In this document: positions 5,580-10,416 of the stretch, piece by piece
How the letters are laid out: each line of letters opens with the position of its first letter
Numbering within the stretch: the first letter of the stretch is position 1
From: CAZHMB01 sp964533515
GTDB taxonomy: Archaea > Nanobdellota > Nanobdellia > Pacearchaeales > GW2011-AR1
Direction of reading: 5' to 3'
Assembly: GCA_964533515.1 (NCBI GenBank)
Contig: CAZHMB010000017.1
Coordinates: 1-11,072, forward strand
Length of the DNA stretch: 11,072 nucleotides
Notes under the pieces: model-generated
The model's database searches: none
What the model saw: only the letters and a program-made list of their open reading frames with translations
What the model was told of the DNA's origin: nothing
Program-made: the position numbers and the translations under genes

Positions 5580-6725
5580 TTAGCTAGGAATAACTTGCAT
5601 TTGCTTCTCCAAAATCTTTTTCATCATATCTTCCATCCCAAATATCTTTTCTTTTAACATTTCATTTTCATTCTCAGATTTTTGTAATCTTTTCTCAATC
5701 TCTGTTTTTGTAACATCAACTAACAAATCTTCTTCGGAAATTGTGTCTTTCATTCCTAATAACTCAGAATAATAATGTATCTTGTCTGATTTCTTCCAAC
5801 CAAATCTATATTTCAAAGCACTCTCAGATTTATATCTTGGCAACCAATAACAACAAGAACAATGTCGGAAATCATACATCGTTAACTGAGAATATTTTTG
5901 CCCGGCTAAACTTTGGCCTTCACCCAAAACCCTCTTGGCTAATCTTTGGAGGTATCTATTCACAACCGGAGGACAAATAGCAAATAATTGATCGTTAGAA
6001 CTTAATCCTTTTTGAGAAACATATTCTTTTAATAAATCTGAACAAACCATTAATTTAATTCTTCTTCCAAAAGTTTTGCTTATCTCCTCTCGAATATTCA
6101 ACTCTTTAAAATCCAGAGAGATATCTGATATCCTAATATTCACCAATTCTGTCGGAGATCTAATCCCTGTATCATATAAAAAAGTCATTAAAACACTATA
6201 TTCAAATTTCGCATTGTTACAGAGTTTTTTTATCTGAGAGTAATCCAAATAGACCCACGAGGGTTTCTCTTTTCTTGTATCCAAATCAACAGTTATATCT
6301 GGTATTTCTATCTTCTTTTTTCTATTTATCTTCTGCCACCAATGCCAAAACGCCTTAAATGTTTTTACAAATTCAACCGGAGATTTGTATATCCCCCCAT
6401 CTTGCTTTCGGATTATGCCTGTTCTTATATCATTAAAAAATTTGAATGTTTGTTCTTCATCTAGTTTTGTTATGTCTTGAATAGAATATTTCTCAGCAAG
6501 AAGTTTAGAAATAAGAATAATTGTTTGTCTCAGAGTATTTAATCGAGTATAACTTCTGCTTCCCTTAACATTTCTCACAGAAACATTAAGACCCAGTTCC
6601 ATATCTGAAATATACTTCAAGATGATATCAGAATTTGCTTTACTAATGTCAGAAATCCCTTTTTCTGCAACTTTTTCTTTCCAAGCTTGAAACTTTTCCT
6701 TGTGTTTATACGGGTCTATTTTCAT
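5580..6725 (-). CDS. Tyrosine recombinase / integrase
   Basis: A 381-residue site-specific recombinase of the phage-integrase (XerA-like) family. An N-terminal core-binding region (about 10-135) is followed by the catalytic domain: R189 in YDTGIRSPTELV, probable K217 (ISKTFGRR), R287-H288 in MYDFRHCSC, W310 in RFGWKKSDK, and the nucleophile Y319 (or Y318) in HYYSELLG. The first His of the usual HxxR box is replaced by Tyr284. The C-terminal tail from about 338 is charged and probably a coiled coil. A TATA-like AATTATAAAT element at 6746-6755 lies about 25 nt upstream of the ATG. Its position beside two tRNA-Gly units suggests a mobile element that used a tRNA as its target. A host XerA is less likely given the non-standard box and the surroundings. 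Confidence 0.85.
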   Translation of the reverse strand: MKIDPYKHKEKFQAWKEKVAEKGISDISKANSDIILKYISDMELGLNVSVRNVKGSRSYTRLNTLRQTIILISKLLAEKYSIQDITKLDEEQTFKFFNDIRTGIIRKQDGGIYKSPVEFVKTFKAFWHWWQKINRKKKIEIPDITVDLDTRKEKPSWVYLDYSQIKKLCNNAKFEYSVLMTFLYDTGIRSPTELVNIRISDISLDFKELNIREEISKTFGRRIKLMVCSDLLKEYVSQKGLSSNDQLFAICPPVVNRYLQRLAKRVLGEGQSLAGQKYSQLTMYDFRHCSCCYWLPRYKSESALKYRFGWKKSDKIHYYSELLGMKDTISEEDLLVDVTKTEIEKRLQKSENENEMLKEKIFGMEDMMKKILEKQMQVIPS

Positions 6726-6744
6726 GTTTTATCTAAGCTTTTAC

Positions 6745-6758
6745 AAATTATAAATAAC
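6745..6758 (-). promoter_or_regulatory. TATA element for the tyrosine recombinase
   Basis: On the minus strand GTTATTTATAATTT is centred about 26 nt upstream of the ATG at 6725, consistent with a leaderless archaeal transcript. Confidence 0.5.
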
Positions 6759-6813
6759 CTGTATTAAACTTGTATGCGCTTATATATCACATAAATCCGT
6801 CAAAGAAGGGGTA

Positions 6814-6935
6814 TGCGCGGACCGGGATTCGAACCCGGGTCACAACCTTTTTGCTTCTTCCCTATGAGAAGAAAATACAGACACCGAAAGGTTTCTGTTT
6901 GGCAAGGTCATATTCTGCCACTAAATAATAAGGTT
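6814..6935 (-). pseudogene. Degenerate tRNA-Gly(GCC)-like unit with intron
   Basis: The 3' half is a sound tRNA half: T-arm stems CCGGG/CCCGG around TTCGAAT, TGAC variable region, acceptor strand TCCGCGC and discriminator A. The anticodon loop TTGCCA and the 5-bp anticodon stem TGACC/GGTTG (two G-U pairs) can form around a 51-nt intron (6849-6899) related to that of the neighbouring tRNA. The 5' half fails. Aligned to the neighbour, the acceptor strand would be AACCTTA, which pairs with TCCGCGC at only two of seven positions, and the D-stem (ATTT/GAAT) is weak. I call it a decayed duplicate or an att-site remnant next to the recombinase. A functional 3' half of a split tRNA is a less likely alternative. 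Confidence 0.6.
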
Positions 6936-6961
6936 GTATAATATATGCTATTTTTAATATA

Positions 6962-7086
6962 TGCGCGATTCGGGATTCGAACCCGAGTCACCTCGTTTTT
7001 GCTTCCTTCCCTAATAGGAAAGAAAATGCAGACACCGAAAGGTTTCTGAATGGCAACGAGACGTTCTACCACTGAACTAATCACGC
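6962..7086 (-). tRNA. tRNA-Gly(GCC) with a 54-nt intron
   Basis: A complete cloverleaf on the minus strand. Acceptor stem GCGTGAT/ATCGCGC (one G-U pair), D-stem GTTC/GAAC, anticodon stem TCTCG/CGAGG, loop TTGCCAA with anticodon GCC, variable TGAC, T-stem TCGGG/CCCGA around TTCGAAT, and discriminator A. The spliced length is 71 nt. The intron sits at the canonical place after position 37 (7050-6997). No CCA is encoded. The tRNA lies 26 bp upstream of the degenerate copy, so the two may be cotranscribed. TATA-like runs (AATAAAAATATTAAT, about 20 nt upstream) could serve as promoter. Confidence 0.88.
6997..7050 (-). other. Intron of tRNA-Gly(GCC)
   Basis: The 54 nt between A37 and A38 contain two hairpins: CAGAAACC/GGTGTCTG with a TTTC loop (one A-G mismatch), and TTCTTTCCT/GGGAAGGAA with an ATTA loop. 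The first hairpin is unchanged in the degenerate neighbour, while the second differs in sequence but still pairs (TTCTTC/GAAGAA). That looks like compensated change. The exact bulge-helix-bulge cut sites were placed by requiring a normal 7-nt loop. Confidence 0.7.
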
Positions 7087-7131
7087 TTGAATGTTATTAA
7101 TATTTTTATTTCTTTTAAACCTTACTAAAAT

Positions 7132-7269
7132 CTACTTTCTTTCCTTATACCACCCCCAGCCAAAGATAGCAAGAACTACAAGACCAAGCACTATAATGAT
7201 AATAAATCCTTGAGTATCTGTAATCGCTGTAGGAATATCTTGAAAGCAATAACCGTCTGTGCAACCCAT
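7132..7269 (-). CDS. Small single-pass membrane peptide (45 aa)
   Basis: A 45-codon frame starting MGCTDGYCFQDIPTA. It has one hydrophobic segment at about residues 22-39 (FIIIIVLGLVVLAIFGWG) and a short basic tail, WYKERK, so the N-terminus with its two Cys (3 and 8) should face outward. An AGAATAAAAAG element about 22-25 nt upstream of the ATG on the minus strand could be a TATA box. It is unrecognised. The charge layout and promoter spacing make it a likely real gene, about 45 nt upstream of the tRNA-Gly on the same strand. Confidence 0.55.
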   Translation of the reverse strand: MGCTDGYCFQDIPTAITDTQGFIIIIVLGLVVLAIFGWGWYKERK

Positions 7270-7340
7270 AATTACATGATTATTACATACTTTTTATTCT
7301 TTTCGCAAAGATAAAAGTTATTCTAACTTAGAAATATCAA

Positions 7341-7434
7341 CGGTTTTTATAGATTGCAGTGATAAGGAGCCTCCTTTTAGAGCATAGCTAAGGGTGTTAG
7401 AATAAAGCACTTTCAGTCACACCCAGAAGCTCCC
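7341..7434 (+). ncRNA. Possible structured small RNA with its own TATA element
   Basis: This lies in the gap between 7270 and 7511. GGTTTTTATAG at 7342-7352 resembles a TATA box, and about 20 nt downstream a compact foldable segment begins: GGAGC (7366-7370) pairs with GCTCC (7429-7433), and GGGTGT (7392-7397) pairs with ACACCC (7419-7424). The more GC-rich block stands out from its AT-rich surroundings. I see no reading frame and no standard box C/D or H/ACA layout. The call rests only on the nested pairing and the TATA spacing. Confidence 0.25.
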
Positions 7435-7467
7435 AGATTAAATTTCTCTTAAGAGTTATATATTCTA

Positions 7468-7519
7468 TCAACTTAGCTCTTTCAGTGCTTCTTTTCCCTT
7501 CTTTGAGATTATCAATTCT
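7468..7519 (-). pseudogene. Leftover C-terminus of a second winged-helix gene
   Basis: Just downstream of the intact winged-helix gene, in another frame, the minus strand encodes ELIISKKGKEALKELS and a stop. This matches the C-terminus of the intact neighbour (FVISKEGKEILKEIKK) residue by residue, but with different codons. It has no start and no helix-turn-helix of its own. It is probably the tail of a diverged paralogue lost by deletion or fusion. Confidence 0.4.
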
Positions 7520-7784
7520 GTAATTTTTTAATCTCTTTTAATATTTCTTTACCTTCTTTTGAAATAACAAAAATCTTACCCTTTTGTGCGTTGGGAGTTA
7601 AACAATTTACTAGATTTTGTTCAGTCAATTCTTTTAATGCTCTACTCACATGAGTTTTGTTAATATTCAATTCTTTACTCAATTTGGTTGGAGTTATAGG
7701 GTTCTCTAACATTTTTAATATTTTCTTTCTATATTCGCTTGAAATTATAAAACTTATATTAAACCATTTAGTTTCGCTTTTCAT
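7512..7784 (-). CDS. Winged-helix transcriptional regulator (ArsR/MarR-like)
   Basis: A 90-residue DNA-binding protein. The helix-turn-helix is at about residues 31-58 (TPTKLSKELNINKTHVSRALKELT), preceded by SSEYRKKILKMLE and followed by a wing (KGKIFVISKEGKE) and a final basic helix. There are no Cys metal-sensing sites apart from a lone C61. A TATA element (GATATATAAACTT, 7813-7801) lies about 22 nt upstream of the ATG, so translation is probably leaderless. Three GGTAA(C/A) boxes flank this promoter and reach the divergent promoter of the membrane-protein cluster, suggesting that it controls itself and that cluster. The target is an inference. Confidence 0.8.
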   Translation of the reverse strand: MKSETKWFNISFIISSEYRKKILKMLENPITPTKLSKELNINKTHVSRALKELTEQNLVNCLTPNAQKGKIFVISKEGKEILKEIKKLQN

Positions 7785-7792
7785 ACCTCTTT

Positions 7793-7834
7793 GTTACCAA
7801 AAGTTTATATATCATTATTTACCTTATAGTTACC
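7793..7834. promoter_or_regulatory. Divergent promoter region with three GGTAA(C/A) boxes
   Basis: GTTACC at 7793-7798, TTTACC at 7818-7823 and GTTACC at 7829-7834 (GGTAAC, GGTAAA, GGTAAC on the minus strand) surround the TATA element of the regulator. They end beside GATAGTTATAGA (7836-7847), a possible TATA box about 25 nt before the divergent gene at 7869. Such repeats between a regulator and a divergent operon are good operator candidates. Confidence 0.4.
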
Positions 7835-7868
7835 AGATAGTTATAGACTAAAGAAAACTAAAAACAAT

Positions 7869-8078
7869 ATGAAAAAGAAAACTTTAAAATACAGTTTGCA
7901 GATTTTTGGAGTTATCTTGACTTCGTTTTCATTTTATTGGTCTATTAATGATTTATATGGGCTCGTAATTCCTTCAGGTATACGTGTTGTGGGTGGTTCA
8001 ACGGTTGGTTTCTTTTCAATATTATTTTTTGCAGGATTAATTTGTATTATTCTTGGAGGAAATATAAATGAAACATAA
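7869..8078 (+). CDS. Small membrane protein (69 aa, two membrane segments)
   Basis: Unrecognised. A basic N-terminus (MKKKTLKY) leads into a first hydrophobic segment, about residues 8-25 (SLQIFGVILTSFSFYWSI), then a short Gly-rich loop (IRVVGGSTVGFF) and a second segment at about 45-63 (FFSILFFAGLICIILGG). It is the first gene of the run divergent from the winged-helix regulator, and its end overlaps the next start by 11 nt. Confidence 0.6.
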   Translation: MKKKTLKYSLQIFGVILTSFSFYWSINDLYGLVIPSGIRVVGGSTVGFFSILFFAGLICIILGGNINET

Positions 8079-8442
8079 ATTAAATTTATTATTCTTATCA
8101 TTGATTTTTTTTAATTTTGTCTTTATTTCCATAATCTCAGCAGAGACTATGAATGTGGAATGTGCATCAAACGCAGATTGTTCCGGTTCACAATATTGTA
8201 ATACTGAAATATGGGAATGTGAATCTACTTCAATTGGGCCCTATTGTGGGGATGGAAATTGTGATAGGGATGAAAGTGAGATAAATTGTCCTCAAGATTG
8301 TGGGGGAAACATTGATACTTCAAACCATAATACAAATTCTTCAGATAATAGTACTATTTTAATATCTCTGATTATTGCAGGAGCCATTATCTTCACAGGC
8401 ATAGTTGTAGTAGTAATACTAAAAAATAGGGGCACAAAATGA
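8068..8442 (+). CDS. Secreted Cys-rich, C-terminally anchored surface protein (124 aa)
   Basis: A signal peptide at residues 1-25 (FFNFVFISIISA, cut before ETMN) is followed by an outside domain with eight Cys (32, 38, 44, 51, 60, 65, 74, 78). The first four lie in CASNADCSGSQYCN...C, and the second four in YCGDGNCDRDESEINCPQDC, a CGDGxCxxxExxxNCPxDC motif that I know as a small repeat in many archaeal secreted proteins. A Ser/Asn-rich linker with N-glycosylation sequons (NSS, NST) precedes a membrane helix at about 97-118 and a short basic tail. It is therefore displayed on the cell surface. The ATGA overlap at 8439 couples it to the next gene. Role unknown. Confidence 0.8.
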   Translation: MKHKLNLLFLSLIFFNFVFISIISAETMNVECASNADCSGSQYCNTEIWECESTSIGPYCGDGNCDRDESEINCPQDCGGNIDTSNHNTNSSDNSTILISLIIAGAIIFTGIVVVVILKNRGTK

Positions 8443-8912
8443 ATAGAAATACCAAAATCATTATTGGAGTTATCGTTTTAGTTTTGGCTTTAGGTATAAT
8501 TGTTTCAATACAAAAAGCAAGACAGATTGATGGTAGTTTTGGAGGATTTTGGTCTGGCTCTCCTGTCAAAACCGAAGTTGTGGGAGTAAATATCGTAAAG
8601 GTAGAACCTCAACCATATAATAAGGATATCTTGGTAGGACCTTATTCAGTAGAAGTTGTAGCAAAAGTTTACACAAATTCTAATGATGACACCGGATATC
8701 ATACAATGTGTATCTTTATTGTTAATGGAATTAAAGATAGTCAACACCCTTCTGGAATGGATACCCATAACTCTTTTCCCAACACAGTACAATTAAGGGA
8801 TGTTGGGATAACAGACCCTAATGTAGAAATTACAAATATCGGAATTTGTTGCCAAAAGAAGGATGACGGTTCTAAACAATATGATATCTGTGATTATCAT
8901 AATTTAAAATAA
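8439..8912 (+). CDS. Membrane-anchored protein with an extracellular beta-rich domain (157 aa)
   Basis: A short basic start (MNRNTK) and a membrane helix at about residues 7-24 (IIIGVIVLVLALGIIVSI) act as an N-terminal anchor. The rest looks like a beta-sandwich of alternating hydrophobic and polar residues (VEVVAKVYTNSNDD, TVQLRDVGITDPNVEI) with four Cys late in the chain (HTMCIF, GICCQKK, DICDYH) that could form disulfides outside. It is unrecognised. It is coupled by ATGA to the Cys-rich surface protein, so the two may act together. Confidence 0.7.
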   Translation: MNRNTKIIIGVIVLVLALGIIVSIQKARQIDGSFGGFWSGSPVKTEVVGVNIVKVEPQPYNKDILVGPYSVEVVAKVYTNSNDDTGYHTMCIFIVNGIKDSQHPSGMDTHNSFPNTVQLRDVGITDPNVEITNIGICCQKKDDGSKQYDICDYHNLK

Positions 8913-8913
8913 A

Positions 8914-9135
8914 ATGTTAAAAAATAAAACATCAAAAGCAGAATCTTATGACAAATATACTTTAAGAATTTGGAAACATAAACACTTTTTTGGTAAAGAA
9001 GCCACACAAAAAGAAAATATCTACTCTGGAGAGTTAATTAAAGAGAGAACAAAAGAGAAAGATTTTTTTCGTACGCCCGCACAATTACTTCTTTTAATAG
9101 AAAAATTCCAGAAAGATAAAAATGTTAAAAAATAA
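8914..9135 (+). CDS. Small soluble charged protein (73 aa), unknown
   Basis: Unrecognised. It is Lys-rich, with no signal or membrane segment, so it probably stays in the cytoplasm. The sequence TLRIWKHKHFFGKE and the closing helix AQLLLLIEKFQKDK suggest a small alpha/beta fold. It starts one base after the previous stop and overlaps the next gene by 14 nt. Its first five residues (MLKNK) and the surrounding 19 nt are repeated at the start of the next gene. Confidence 0.55.
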   Translation: MLKNKTSKAESYDKYTLRIWKHKHFFGKEATQKENIYSGELIKERTKEKDFFRTPAQLLLLIEKFQKDKNVKK

Positions 9136-9349
9136 AAAAGCTGGAGCAGGGATAGCGATATTTATAATAATATTATTAATCTTATTGGGAATTGCTGCTT
9201 TTTTTATTTTTCAAAGTGGAGCAGTTCAACAGGCCGTTGACCCTTGTGAAAGAGATTTTTCAAATTGTAATCATGCTTGTGGAGAAGGCTTATTGAGTAG
9301 TGTTTGCAAAGAAAAATGTTCCTATGATTATAGGAAATGTAAAAATTAA
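9122..9349 (+). CDS. Pilin-like N-terminus with a six-Cys outer domain (75 aa)
   Basis: MLKNKKAGAG followed by a long hydrophobic stretch (about residues 11-30, IAIFIIILLILLGIAAFFIF) resembles an archaeal type IV prepilin-like (class III) signal, with a possible cut after KKA or KKAG. A plain N-terminal anchor is the alternative. The outside part has six Cys (42, 49, 53, 62, 66, 73) in a compact C-x6-C-x3-C...C-x3-C-x6-C arrangement, suggesting a small disulfide-knotted domain. It ends the tightly packed cluster that starts at 7869. Confidence 0.65.
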   Translation: MLKNKKAGAGIAIFIIILLILLGIAAFFIFQSGAVQQAVDPCERDFSNCNHACGEGLLSSVCKEKCSYDYRKCKN

Positions 9350-9360
9350 TAAGATTACAC

Positions 9361-9394
9361 ATTTTCCAGTAGACAAATTAATAATTTTCCAGTA
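9361..9394. repeat. Two copies of ATTTTCCAGTA in the gap before 9434
   Basis: ATTTTCCAGTA occurs at 9361-9371 and 9384-9394, 23 bp apart start to start, or about two helical turns. They lie upstream of the next small operon, so they may be regulator binding sites. The remaining bases to 9433 are AT-rich with no other feature that I can support. Confidence 0.35.
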
Positions 9395-9433
9395 ATAATA
9401 AATGTTTATTAATAGAGGTAAATATTCATTAAT

Positions 9434-9757
9434 GTGATATTGAAACATAAATTAAATGAAAAATTAAATGAATCAAAACAAGAGATAATCCAATTAGTGT
9501 CTTTCTTAGTGATTTTTACTATTCTTATTTTAATAATAAGTTTTTATATTGTTATAACTTTTAATACACTTACACAGACAAACAAAGTAGCCCTTGTTGA
9601 AGATATGCACGCTAGAGTGGTCTTAAAAACAGGAATTATCTGTTTTTGTGTTTTAATTATTTCGGTAGTAATGGTTTTAATTTATCTAGGTTCTAACCTA
9701 ATTAAAGAAATAAAATATTATAAAAAATTAAATCAAATGATTCATACTTCAAGATGA
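9434..9757 (+). CDS. Small membrane protein (107 aa, two membrane segments)
   Basis: Unrecognised. The frame opens with GTG at 9434 (a TTG two codons later is the alternative). After a charged amphipathic start (KHKLNEKLNESKQE) it has membrane segments at about residues 22-44 (LVSFLVIFTILILIISFYIV) and 66-87 (TGIICFCVLIISVVMVLIYLG), and a basic end. The 17 nt around its start, encoding KHKLN, are identical to the start region of the gene at 8068. Its stop overlaps the next ATG as ATGA. Confidence 0.6.
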   Translation: MILKHKLNEKLNESKQEIIQLVSFLVIFTILILIISFYIVITFNTLTQTNKVALVEDMHARVVLKTGIICFCVLIISVVMVLIYLGSNLIKEIKYYKKLNQMIHTSR

Positions 9758-9936
9758 AAATTATATTAAAAACACAAACTTCTTATGGAAATAAAACAAC
9801 AGAAGAACAACTTGATAGGTCTGTCGATGTGTTGGAAGATATCTTTATTGAAGCATTAGAGCTATATCCGAATGCAGAACTAGAATCTTGCAAATGTTAC
9901 CCTAATGGAACTATTGCAACACTTGATTTAAAATAG
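9754..9936 (+). CDS. Small soluble protein (60 aa), unknown
   Basis: Unrecognised. A strand (MKIILKTQT), an acidic helix (EEQLDRSVDVLEDIFIEALELYP) and two strands around C46 and C48 (AELESCKCYPNG, TIATLDLK) would fit a compact beta-alpha-beta-beta domain. The ATGA overlap at 9754 couples it to the membrane protein before it. Confidence 0.55.
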   Translation: MKIILKTQTSYGNKTTEEQLDRSVDVLEDIFIEALELYPNAELESCKCYPNGTIATLDLK

Positions 9937-10025
9937 GTAAAAAGCTGTAGAGTGAAGTAATTAAAAATTTTCAATTCAATTAATATATATGGGGAGAAAT
10001 ATAAGGTTTTCCATCAAACGACAAA

Positions 10026-10064
10026 TAATATATTTTATAATATATTTTATGATATATTATAAAA
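10026..10064. repeat. 13-bp perfect inverted repeat with tandem TAATATATTTTA units
   Basis: TTTTATAATATAT (10033-10045) and ATATATTATAAAA (10052-10064) are exact reverse complements with a 6-nt spacer. The unit TAATATATTTTA is repeated head to tail at 10026-10037 and 10038-10049. The palindrome sits just upstream of a TATA-like ATATTTATAAATC (10068-10080), itself about 26 nt before the ATG at 10100, which is where an operator or activator site would be. The rest of 9937-10099 is AT-rich and holds nothing else that I can support. Confidence 0.5.
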
Positions 10065-10099
10065 ATAATATTTATAAATCAAAGAGGTATTCTATATAA

Positions 10100-10318
10100 A
10101 TGAACCAATCAAATAATTATGCTATGACTATCTATTTTCCAAAAGGATTCGATGAAGTAATTTCAAATTTCGACAAGATCATAAGAGTTTTAAAGAGAGG
10201 GGGTAAGTTGGGTAACAGAGAAGATAATAGATTAAGAAGTGTCGCAATCAGAAAATTAATGGAAAAGTTTGTAGAGAAGAATAAGCATCTGTTAGGCAAA
10301 ACAGAGCAAACAAACTAA
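10100..10318 (+). CDS. Ribbon-helix-helix (CopG-like) DNA-binding protein, probable
   Basis: A 72-residue protein with the order expected for a ribbon-helix-helix regulator: a short strand at about 7-13 (YAMTIYFP), helix A at 16-33 (GFDEVISNFDKIIRVL), a turn, and helix B at 46-61 (RSVAIRKLMEKFVEK). The RS-x-AIR-x-LM pattern of helix B is typical. The loop between helices (GGKLGNREDNRL) is longer than usual, so the call is not certain. A large palindrome lies directly upstream and could be its own operator. It precedes the HsdR gene by 98 nt and may regulate it. Confidence 0.5.
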   Translation: MNQSNNYAMTIYFPKGFDEVISNFDKIIRVLKRGGKLGNREDNRLRSVAIRKLMEKFVEKNKHLLGKTEQTN

Positions 10319-10416
10319 TGTTTATTTATTTCTTAAATTGTATAATGAAATTGTGTAAAAAAGTATAGGGTAGTTTATTTAGAAGGTTTTTTAAGTTTCA
10401 GTTTCCTCAATTTTTG

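Noticed and set aside
5741..5980. Plus-strand frame of 79 codons inside the recombinase
   Set aside because: It lies opposite the catalytic residues of the recombinase; shadow frame.
6772..6818. GTATGCGC at 6772-6779 and 6811-6818 as an attachment-site core
   Set aside because: Eight bases only; it may echo the tRNA 3' end, but it is too short to support a claim.
7657..7851. Plus-strand frame of 64 codons opposite the winged-helix regulator
   Set aside because: It runs through the regulator's helix-turn-helix and promoter on the other strand.
9989..10099. 36-codon plus-strand frame over the palindrome region
   Set aside because: The product is a run of Ile, Tyr, Lys and Asn dictated by AT-rich repeats, and it ends at the next gene's start; it is better read as a regulatory region.
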